From NCBI GenBank assembly GCA_003561715.1, contig PWVU01000130.1, positions 1 through 9,641 on the forward strand: DNA of 9,641 nucleotides, written 5' to 3'. The translations under genes and the position numbers were made by a program. Below are positions 1 through 3,945 of the stretch, one piece after another. Each line of letters begins with the position of its first letter. Positions within the stretch are counted from its first letter, which is position 1. The stretch comes from Candidatus Kaiserbacteria bacterium. Its GTDB lineage: Bacteria > Patescibacteriota > Minisyncoccia > Phycocordibacterales > UBA12088. The notes beneath the pieces were generated by a model. That model did not search any database, was not told the origin of the DNA, and saw nothing but the letters and a program-made list of their open reading frames with translations.

Positions 1-21
1 CGCCTTTCTAACGTCCCAAAC

Positions 22-64
22 CCCCTCATATTCTCCATCCCACACTTTTCCACACCCCTCATAT
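22..64. repeat. 10-bp direct repeat upstream of a promoter
   Basis: CCCCTCATAT occurs at 22-31 and again at 55-64, start to start 33 bp, about three helical turns. The second copy ends 7 bp before the TTGACA box at 72. Such spacing could suit a DNA-binding protein, but the whole stretch is C-rich and this may be chance. Confidence 0.3.
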
Positions 65-71
65 CGCGCGC

Positions 72-98
72 TTGACAAATACCCCCCCATGCTAATTT
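72..98 (+). promoter_or_regulatory. Candidate sigma70-type promoter with extended -10
   Basis: A consensus -35 TTGACA (72-77) is followed after a short 15-bp spacer by TAATTT (93-98). TG at 90-91 makes an extended -10, TGCTAATTT. The short spacer is partly offset by the extended -10. It would drive the small ORF starting at 183. Confidence 0.45.
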
Positions 99-182
99 TG
101 CCTATACGTCGAACCAAAATATCTGTGGTCGCTCTGGCTCGGCGTAATTTCGAGCGACCACTTCCCCGAATGGGAGAACGAC

Positions 183-356
183 ATGCACAACATGCATGGT
201 CCCCCGGCGCATCGCGCCATCGCTTTCTGCGCCCTCGTTCTCGGCAACGTCTCGCGCATCGCCTCGGCCGGTCGGAGGTCCGGCATTCGCTCCTCGACCC
301 GCGGTGCCGAGAACGCGCAGGGCTCCACGGCGTCGCGGCTGCCTTCGGCGAACTGA
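183..356 (+). CDS. Small hypothetical protein (57 aa)
   Basis: I do not recognise this product. The ATG at 183 lies 6 nt after GGGAG (172-176) and about 80 nt downstream of a promoter-like sequence, which is why I prefer it to overlapping readings in other frames. Residues about 13-22 are mildly hydrophobic and end near an A-S-A-G sequence, weakly like a signal peptide. The rest is rich in Arg, Ser and Gly. Base composition is much more G+C-rich than the window average, so it could be a spurious ORF in a GC-rich stretch. A 6-bp hairpin (CTCGGG 369-374, CCCGAG 381-386) lies just after the stop, followed by the hairpin array from 408. Confidence 0.35.
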   Translation: MHNMHGPPAHRAIAFCALVLGNVSRIASAGRRSGIRSSTRGAENAQGSTASRLPSAN

Positions 357-407
357 GCCGGACGATCTCTCGGGTCCCGCCCCGAGGTGCTTTGACCTGA
401 TGTGAAG

Positions 408-561
408 GTGACGGTCTCGCTCAGCGGGACACTCTCACAAAAGTGTGAGCGGGACCGTCACGGTCATGTTCTTTGGGATTTAATGAGAATCCCACACCGC
501 ACACAATTTTCGTGTGCTCCCCAGACCCTAACGAACGCTTCGTTGGGGGCTGTTCGTTTTT
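408..561 (+). ncRNA. Four tandem hairpins ending in a T-run (structured RNA or compound terminator)
   Basis: Four stem-loops follow one another. The first has 16-nt arms (408-423 and 446-461) that pair fully with one G-U, and contains an inner 6-bp hairpin (434-439/444-449). The second is TGGGATT/AATCCCA (474-480/488-494). The third is GCACAC/GTGTGC (499-504/512-517). The fourth is a 10-bp stem (526-535/539-548) with a 3-nt loop, and T5 follows at 557-561. AGCGGGAC is repeated at 423-430 and 448-455, so both copies match the same complement. The final hairpin plus T-run resembles a terminator. I cannot match the whole to a known RNA family, and no convincing coding frame crosses it. Confidence 0.4.
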
Positions 562-577
562 ATATTCCACCCCTTTT

Positions 578-796
578 TCAATGCGCAATATTCATAAAAC
601 CATACCAAAAACTGGACGTCGGACGTCCAGTTTTTGGGTTGGGGTTTTGGTAGGTTGAGTCGTGTGGTTTTTGAAAGTTTTGCTTTTTCGGATTGGTTTT
701 TCGGAGCTTTTCAGCCGTTATCTTGCTGGCTTGACGAATGGCGCGATTGCGCATACGCTGTGTGTACATGTTGATGAAGATAACAACCAAGATCAC
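578..796 (-). CDS. Possible small membrane protein (minus strand, uncertain)
   Basis: Read on the minus strand from a GTG at 796, this frame gives about 72 residues: a strongly hydrophobic stretch (about residues 1-10, VILVVIFINM, preceded in frame by further hydrophobic codons) and then a basic, Lys/Arg/Gln/Asn-rich tail. That is a membrane-anchor-plus-tail pattern. Against it: no Shine-Dalgarno, no ATG ahead of the hydrophobic part, and the frame runs through the 605-637 terminator palindrome. It also overlaps the plus-strand promoter and hairpin described at 731-900. I recognise no family. Confidence 0.2.
   Translation of the reverse strand: MILVVIFINMYTQRMRNRAIRQASKITAEKLRKTNPKKQNFQKPHDSTYQNPNPKTGRPTSSFWYGFMNIAH
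605..637. terminator. Bidirectional rho-independent terminator
   Basis: Two perfect 16-nt arms (605-620 and 622-637) surround one central G. Each arm carries five A or T residues, so the transcript of either strand has a GC stem (CTGGACG) followed by U5. It could end the hairpin RNA upstream and any minus-strand transcript coming from the right. Confidence 0.7.
731..759 (+). promoter_or_regulatory. Candidate promoter of leader or small RNA 1
   Basis: TTGACG (731-736), a 17-bp spacer, then TACGCT (754-759). The -10 is weak but keeps the key T, A and final T. Transcription would start near 766 and reach the terminator at 873-913 after about 145 nt. Confidence 0.4.
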
Positions 797-913
797 AAAG
801 ACGACCGCACGCGCGGGATCGGTCTTGGGTTGGTTGCTAGAAGAAAGGGAATAGAAATGAAAGCACACTTCTACAGCGCCGGTCTCGCGACCGGCGCTGT
901 TTGTTGTTCTTTC
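766..913 (+). ncRNA. Candidate leader/small RNA 1 (~145 nt)
   Basis: Between a promoter and a strong terminator there is no good ORF, but there is structure. A long stem is formed by 784-792 with 823-832 (one bulge), containing CCGC/GCGG (805-808/813-816). Next comes TAGAAG (838-843) pairing with CTTCTA (868-873), whose loop shows purine-rich AAAGGGAATAG. The terminator hairpin follows at once. An ATG at 857 downstream of AAAGGGAA opens a frame that would run through the terminator, so translation is doubtful. It could act alone or as a terminated leader for the ORF at 951. Confidence 0.35.
873..913 (+). terminator. Rho-independent terminator (12-bp stem)
   Basis: Perfect 12-nt arms ACAGCGCCGGTC (873-884) and GACCGGCGCTGT (889-900) with a TCGC loop are followed by a broken T-tract (TTGTTGTTCTTTC, 901-913). 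Confidence 0.75.
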
Positions 914-950
914 TGCGCCATTAGGGGCGCACAGCGGAGGAGAGTAAGCC

Positions 951-1256
951 ATGGTCGCTATCAACGTATCCGGTATCGTATTGCCACTAGTAGGAGTGCT
1001 GGTTGGTACCGGCGATGAGCAACACGTGCGAAAGCTCCCGCCAGAAAGCATAGTAAAAATTCTCGTCATCGTGGCGAGGGTCTATGTCGCAACACGAACG
1101 ATGCTTGTTCGGCGTGCTTCCCACCAGATTATATTAGTTGCGCGGTACCAGATTGTGCCCAAGGGACCCCAAACCAGAAGAGAACAAAGAATCTCTTGCT
1201 GGAGAGACATCGACCGAAGATGTCTAATGGCTCTGATAGGGCGCTGGGGTGTATAG
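951..1256 (+). CDS. Hypothetical small protein (101 aa)
   Basis: I do not recognise this product. The ATG at 951 follows GGAGG (936-940) with 10 nt spacing, and a terminator starts 30 nt after the stop, so it behaves like a monocistronic unit. The N-terminus has a hydrophobic stretch (about residues 6-18, SGIVLPLVGVLVG), and a second apolar patch lies around residues 34-47 (IVKILVIVARVYVA). The C-terminal half is rich in Arg and Gln with two Cys-containing segments. Two hydrophobic patches separated by a charged loop suggest a small membrane protein, but the composition is atypical and it may be non-coding. Inverted repeats inside it (AGACATC/GATGTCT around 1204-1224) keep a structured RNA in play. 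Confidence 0.35.
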   Translation: MVAINVSGIVLPLVGVLVGTGDEQHVRKLPPESIVKILVIVARVYVATRTMLVRRASHQIILVARYQIVPKGPQTRREQRISCWRDIDRRCLMALIGRWGV

Positions 1257-1285
1257 CGTCGTAGTCAGGATCGGCTGTTTGTCGC

Positions 1286-1317
1286 CCGGGTGGTTTCCAC
1301 CCGGCGTGACATTTTTT
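1286..1317 (+). terminator. Rho-independent terminator
   Basis: CCGGGTGG (1286-1293), TTT loop, CCACCCGG (1297-1304), then T6 at 1312-1317. It closes the unit containing the 951-1256 ORF. Confidence 0.8.
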
Positions 1318-1346
1318 ATGTGAATTACCTACAACCACAGAAACAC

Positions 1347-1375
1347 TTGACGAGAAACGAGCGACCTGCAATACT
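1347..1375 (+). promoter_or_regulatory. Candidate promoter of leader or small RNA 2
   Basis: TTGACG (1347-1352) with AATACT (1370-1375) after 17 bp; an overlapping TACTAT (1372-1377) would give 19 bp. It sits 30 bp after the preceding terminator and uses the same TTGACG as the promoter at 731. Confidence 0.4.
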
Positions 1376-1382
1376 ATCGTCA

Positions 1383-1513
1383 ATGCAGCGCGCATACTTT
1401 TACGCATGGTTTTGGTTTACCGACTCTCGTCGGGCCGGCTTTGCGTGGTGTGTTGCATAGGGAGGAGAGAAACACACGAATACAGGACGCGAACCGGCTC
1501 GAAGCCGGTTTTT
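1383..1513 (+). ncRNA. Candidate leader/small RNA 2 with purine-rich loop
   Basis: This roughly 130-nt stretch lies between a promoter and a terminator and has no usable start codon after its SD-like sequence. It contains CCGAC/GTCGG (1420-1424/1429-1433), then GTGTGTT/AACACAC (1448-1454/1471-1477), whose 16-nt loop exposes GGGAGGAGAG, then the terminator. No ATG, GTG or TTG occurs between that motif and the terminator stem, so the SD-like sequence is an orphan. CCGGCTT (1435-1441) could pair with AAGCCGG (1502-1508) in place of the terminator's own left arm. The layout parallels candidate RNA 1. Confidence 0.35.
1492..1513 (+). terminator. Rho-independent terminator
   Basis: AACCGGCT (1492-1499), CGA loop, AGCCGGTT (1503-1510), with T5 at 1509-1513. 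Confidence 0.8.
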
Positions 1514-1525
1514 GTTGTCTGATAT

Positions 1526-1556
1526 GAGTTTCCAAACAAGCAAATGTTGGAAATTC
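1526..1556 (+). other. Stem-loop upstream of the 1620 ORF
   Basis: GAGTTTCCAA (1526-1535) pairs with TTGGAAATTC (1547-1556), ten pairs with one G-U, around an 11-nt loop. It has no T-run. It lies in the untranslated part ahead of the ORF at 1620. Confidence 0.4.
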
Positions 1557-1619
1557 ACACCAGACCACTGTTCTTTTTGTTCAACCTTTGCCCGAGGTCT
1601 GGCGGGTGGTGAGGTAAAG

Positions 1620-1799
1620 ATGGATAGACCTATCCAGCTTCAAGTTTGGGACGCGGTCATCAAAAGGGAGATCAAGGCGCAAGAGAAGGCTCTTTGTCCG
1701 AGCGCTCCAGTCTCAGGAAATGAGCCTGCCTGTGAAAACCCTCCCCAAAAGGGTACAGTGGTGCACAATAATTCCTCAGGTGATGAGCGGGCGCGCTAG
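1620..1799 (+). CDS. Hypothetical small soluble protein (59 aa)
   Basis: I do not recognise this product. I chose the ATG at 1620 because GAGGT (1611-1615) sits just upstream; the frame is open from 1512, but that earlier ATG has no ribosome site and would start inside the hairpin region. The first 25 residues (…QLQVWDAVIKREIKAQEK) look like an amphipathic charged helix. The remainder is rich in Pro, Ser, Asn and Glu with two Cys and looks disordered. There are no membrane segments. The stop lies inside the terminator palindrome, so gene and terminator are tightly joined, as expected for a stand-alone cassette. Confidence 0.5.
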   Translation: MDRPIQLQVWDAVIKREIKAQEKALCPSAPVSGNEPACENPPQKGTVVHNNSSGDERAR

Positions 1800-1821
1800 C
1801 GCGCCCGCCACACCACTTTTT
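1787..1821 (+). terminator. Terminator overlapping the stop codon (22-bp perfect palindrome)
   Basis: Bases 1787-1808 form a perfect palindrome (left half GCGGGCGCGCT), extremely G+C-rich, and contain the TAG stop of the ORF ending at 1799. T5 follows at 1817-1821 after a short CA-rich gap. The gap makes this a non-ideal but plausible terminator. Confidence 0.55.
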
Positions 1822-1897
1822 CGATCTACAACATGCAACAGTCAATCAAACAAACTCATATCCCGCACTCTTGGTGGTGGCAGACCATACGCTCGTC

Positions 1898-1972
1898 GAG
1901 CGGGTTGTGCCTGTGATTTCCGATACATTCGCAGTCAGTACCCGCTCAGGTGAGCGGGTGTTCTTGTGTCTT
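1898..1972 (+). promoter_or_regulatory. Possible attenuator leader of the 1991 ORF
   Basis: ACCCGCTC (1940-1947) is complementary to two copies of GAGCGGGT, one upstream (1898-1905) and one downstream (1952-1959). Pairing with the downstream copy gives a 9-bp terminator-like hairpin (1940-1948/1951-1959) followed by T-rich GTTCTTGTGTCTTC. Pairing with the upstream copy would prevent that hairpin. The ORF with an SD at 1991 begins 20-30 nt later. The T-tract is weak. I see no clear promoter for this unit. Confidence 0.45.
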
Positions 1973-1990
1973 CTCGAAGGGAGATCGTAG

Positions 1991-2206
1991 ATGGGGTGGG
2001 GTGTAACGAAGGAACAAGAAGAGCAGATCAAGAAGCGGCGAATCAGCGAAAGCAATCCTTCGGCATTTGTCGATGAAAAAAGCCGCGAGCGTCTGAAAAA
2101 AAGGGAATCAGAACCGAAGGGTTCTCAAACGAGGAATCAAAAACCTCCACAGGAAGATGGTGATGATCAGTCTCGAGGAGGTTGGGATCACAAAGCCATG
2201 CGCTAG
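1991..2206 (+). CDS. Hypothetical small highly charged protein (71 aa)
   Basis: I do not recognise this product. The ATG at 1991 follows AAGGGAG (1978-1984). The protein is strongly hydrophilic: residues about 7-18 (KEQEEQIKKRRI) and 29-42 (EKSRERLKKRESEP) are dense in Lys, Arg and Glu and would form charged helices. The C-terminal third is Gln, Asp, Gly and Arg rich. There is no hydrophobic core, so it is probably disordered or a nucleic-acid or partner-binding peptide. It is preceded by an attenuator-like hairpin pair and followed 16 nt later by a terminator, so it is transcribed alone. Confidence 0.5.
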   Translation: MGWGVTKEQEEQIKKRRISESNPSAFVDEKSRERLKKRESEPKGSQTRNQKPPQEDGDDQSRGGWDHKAMR

Positions 2207-2221
2207 GTCTCGCGAAATCAA

Positions 2222-2250
2222 GCGGCCCGCTCTGCGGGCCGCACTCTTTT
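2222..2250 (+). terminator. Rho-independent terminator
   Basis: GCGGCCCGC (2222-2230), TCT loop, GCGGGCCGC (2234-2242), followed by ACTCTTTT. It closes the 1991-2206 unit; the T-tract is short. Confidence 0.65.
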
Positions 2251-2325
2251 CATCAGTAACGCCACAGTGCGCATGTTGTGTCTCGTGGGACAAAGACCTC
2301 ATTCTTGCCGTGGATAGCGAAACTG

Positions 2326-2353
2326 TTGACAAAATTTACTGAGCGTATATGCT
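2326..2353 (+). promoter_or_regulatory. Promoter of the ligase leader
   Basis: Consensus TTGACA (2326-2331), a 16-bp spacer and TATGCT (2348-2353). Transcription would start around 2360. The first gene downstream with a good ribosome site is the 355-aa ligase at 2704, giving an unusually long leader of about 340 nt. Confidence 0.55.
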
Positions 2354-2416
2354 CATTAGTGATGACATCGCAAAAAGCTCTCATTCTCGTCGTTGGTATG
2401 ATTCTCTGCACAAACA

Positions 2417-2504
2417 GAGGGGCTTTTCATTCGGTGTCATAAACAACATAAACAAGAAGACCAAACCACACGACCGCAGAAAAGCCCCTCAAAGGGGATT
2501 TTTT
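2417..2504 (+). promoter_or_regulatory. Attenuator: antiterminator and terminator hairpins
   Basis: GAGGGGCTTTTC (2417-2428) is perfectly complementary to GAAAAGCCCCTC (2479-2490). The second arm also contains CCCCT (2485-2489), which pairs with AGGGG (2493-2497) to make a terminator hairpin followed by ATTTTTT (2498-2504). The two pairings use the same bases, so only one can form: the 12-bp long-range pairing should allow read-through toward the ligase gene, and the short hairpin should stop transcription. The intervening 50 nt are CA-rich and could bind a protein or a small ligand. The alternative is a plain non-coding RNA with a long terminal stem. Confidence 0.55.
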
Positions 2505-2555
2505 ATTGCTCATTCAATAGCCAATTGCCCTGCAATAATCTTGTAAATATCTCAC

Positions 2556-2599
2556 GATTCGAAGTCTTTTGCCAATGCATTGGCGCGGGACTTCGGATC
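2556..2599 (+). other. Stem-loop overlapping the 5' arm of the tRNA-like element
   Basis: GATTCGAAGTC (2556-2566) pairs with GACTTCGGATC (2589-2599), 11 pairs with one G-U, and encloses GCCAA/TTGGC (2571-2575/2580-2584). Bases 2593-2599 also serve as the acceptor 5' arm of the tRNA-like element, so the two folds exclude each other. Confidence 0.5.
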
Positions 2600-2657
2600 G
2601 CGAACTGGGAAAATGAACACCCAAAAGCTTGGGGTTCGAAACCCCAGATCCGATCCA
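2593..2657 (+). ncRNA. tRNA-like element lacking a D-arm (65 nt, encoded CCA)
   Basis: TCGGATC (2593-2599) pairs perfectly with GATCCGA (2647-2653) as a 7-bp acceptor stem, followed by T73 and CCA (2654-2657). Directly before the 3' arm is a textbook T-arm: TGGGG (2630-2634), loop TTCGAAA, CCCCA (2642-2646). Only 30 nt lie between acceptor and T-arm, with at most a 4-bp TGGG/CCCA stem (2606-2609/2620-2623) and a 10-nt loop. There is no D-arm and no standard anticodon arm. The tRNA-like domain of tmRNA also lacks a D-stem, but here the body is far too short for tmRNA. It may be a tRNA mimic in the ligase leader, a deleted tRNA, or an attachment-site scar. Confidence 0.5.
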
Positions 2658-2703
2658 CCGTCGGCAATGGTGCTGGCGGAAGAGCTGTTCTTTGGAGGTT
2701 TAG

Positions 2704-3771
2704 ATGCAGTCTCAATCGTTGCTCGCGTTCCCCGTGGTTTTGCCGCAAGGTGACGAGGACATTCTGCCAACCGAAGTCGGTGTTGAGATCGAACTTCGTT
2801 GCGACGATGTCGATGGCAACCCCATCAACATTTGGGATCTTGTCGATGGGAGCAATAACCCGTCGGGAGAGTCGCTTGTTGAAGGTGCTGGCATTCTCAC
2901 CAATGAGGCCGGCCTTCACGTCGCCGAATTTGCTGTGAAGCATAGCTCGAGCATTTCACAGATTTACACGAGAATTCTTGCGCACCAGGCATGGGTGCAA
3001 AATCTTGTGGGATCTGAAGTAAGATGGGACTTCAGCGAGTTCGACGAAGTGCTCAGTCGTCCAGTTAAGCTCGACGACTGGGCACCGAAGACCAGATACG
3101 TAGCCATGTTGAAAGCGTATCGCGAGAAGGCAAGGCGACAAGGGGAAGTCTTTAGAGAACAAGGCTTTCTCGACATGGTGTTGTGGCGGTCTACCCACTT
3201 CAATATCGGTCTAACCGACGAGCACAAGGCAATCGTTTTACTCGACATCCTCAACCTAGTTTCTCCATGGGCGTATACCTATTGGCGAGACCGACTGGGG
3301 AGACCTGCGACACGCAGAGTGCTCGATGCGTATGGGTGGGAGCCTAAAGGCTTCGAGCCTGGTTGGAGAGTTTTCGGCACTCTCGAAAACTACTTCACTT
3401 GGCTCACTGCTCAGAGGAGGCTCGTTCGTAGCGATTCGGACGGCAAAAACTTCGAGGTCGACCTCGAGACTCCCTATCAAGTTGGGGATAACGTCTCCGA
3501 GATTCATCATTGGGCCAGACTTCGGCCCGGCCGCGTGGAGTGGCGGGTGATGTTCTCAATGTCTCCCACCGAGGTCGTGCACTTCTTGAACTGGCTTCGT
3601 CCGGTTCTTCAGAACCTGCTCGAGCTTCTGGAGCTTGTGCCAGAACGAGCGCCGTCAGATGTCCGTTCGATGGCATTCAACGCACTTCATCGACGATGGC
3701 CTGAGGTGTTTCCTGTTTCTGAGCCTGACGAAGCGGAATGGAATCGAGCTGCAGAGCGCTGTTGCATCTGA
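2704..3771 (+). CDS. Divergent GCS2/YbdK-like carboxylate-amine ligase (355 aa)
   Basis: The start is fixed by GGAGG (2694-2698) 5 nt before the ATG. I read it as a distant member of the glutamate-cysteine ligase family 2 (glutamine-synthetase-fold ATP-dependent carboxylate-amine ligases). Seen in order: GVEIEL (residues 26-31), matching the N-terminal acidic G-x-E-x-E motif that binds metal and ATP; HVAEFAVKH (72-80), resembling the E-containing strand; THFNIG (164-169) followed by a long helix ending SPW, as in the family's H-x-H/N-x-G segment; and RVEWRV (277-282) before a long C-terminal helical region, matching the conserved E-x-R strand. The usual family length is about 350-380 aa. The exact substrates cannot be told. 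No signal peptide or membrane segment, so cytosolic. It is monocistronic: a long structured leader precedes it and a strong terminator begins 11 nt after its stop. The assignment rests on motifs only. Confidence 0.6.
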   Translation: MQSQSLLAFPVVLPQGDEDILPTEVGVEIELRCDDVDGNPINIWDLVDGSNNPSGESLVEGAGILTNEAGLHVAEFAVKHSSSISQIYTRILAHQAWVQNLVGSEVRWDFSEFDEVLSRPVKLDDWAPKTRYVAMLKAYREKARRQGEVFREQGFLDMVLWRSTHFNIGLTDEHKAIVLLDILNLVSPWAYTYWRDRLGRPATRRVLDAYGWEPKGFEPGWRVFGTLENYFTWLTAQRRLVRSDSDGKNFEVDLETPYQVGDNVSEIHHWARLRPGRVEWRVMFSMSPTEVVHFLNWLRPVLQNLLELLELVPERAPSDVRSMAFNALHRRWPEVFPVSEPDEAEWNRAAERCCI

Positions 3772-3781
3772 CACCCTCTGG

Positions 3782-3830
3782 AACCGGACGGCGCGCATTT
3801 TGCGTTGCGCGTCGTCCCGGTTTCCTTTTT
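3782..3830 (+). terminator. Strong rho-independent terminator of the ligase gene
   Basis: The arms 3782-3797 and 3806-3822 pair over 16 positions with one G-U and one bulged C, then TTTCCTTTTT follows (3821-3830). Confidence 0.8.
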
Positions 3831-3860
3831 CAAAATCAGAACACTTTATTGATCACGAGA

Positions 3861-3893
3861 TTCACGCTACAGTACCATTGTTTTGTATACAAT
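3861..3893 (+). promoter_or_regulatory. Weak candidate promoter for the M20 peptidase
   Basis: TATACA (3886-3891, overlapping TACAAT 3888-3893) is a good -10. The best -35 is TTCACG (3861-3866) at 19 bp. No better promoter lies between the preceding terminator and the gene. Confidence 0.3.
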
Positions 3894-3945
3894 TTCTTGC
3901 ACCAAAAACTAATTCCTAAACCCTAGCTTCCTAACACCCTAATCT

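Noticed and set aside
89..400. 103-aa open frame on the plus strand
   Set aside because: Its ATG lies upstream of or inside the likely -10 at 93-98, it has no ribosome site, and it overlaps the better-supported ORF at 183 in a GC-rich stretch where long open frames are expected by chance.
662..1018. 118-aa plus-strand open frame
   Set aside because: It runs straight through the 12-bp terminator at 873-913 and through the next ribosome site; no SD precedes its start.
578..1069. Full 163-aa minus-strand frame
   Set aside because: The N-terminal half reads across the strong 873-900 hairpin with unconvincing composition; only the part left of about 796 looks protein-like, and that is listed at low confidence.
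400..2550. Integron cassette array or CRISPR
   Set aside because: The hairpins differ in sequence and are followed by T-runs; no attC-type core sites, no integrase and no regularly spaced identical repeats were seen.
2593..2657. tmRNA (ssrA)
   Set aside because: Only 30 nt separate the acceptor 5' arm and T-arm; there is no tag-peptide ORF or pseudoknot region, so a tmRNA is excluded.
2326..2700. T-box riboswitch
   Set aside because: A tRNA-like element and an attenuator are present, but I find no T-box consensus or specifier-loop structure; the element mimics a tRNA, it does not bind one by the known motif.
2503..2943. 146-aa minus-strand frame
   Set aside because: Antisense to the tRNA-like element and to the start of the SD-supported ligase gene; no ribosome site of its own was seen.
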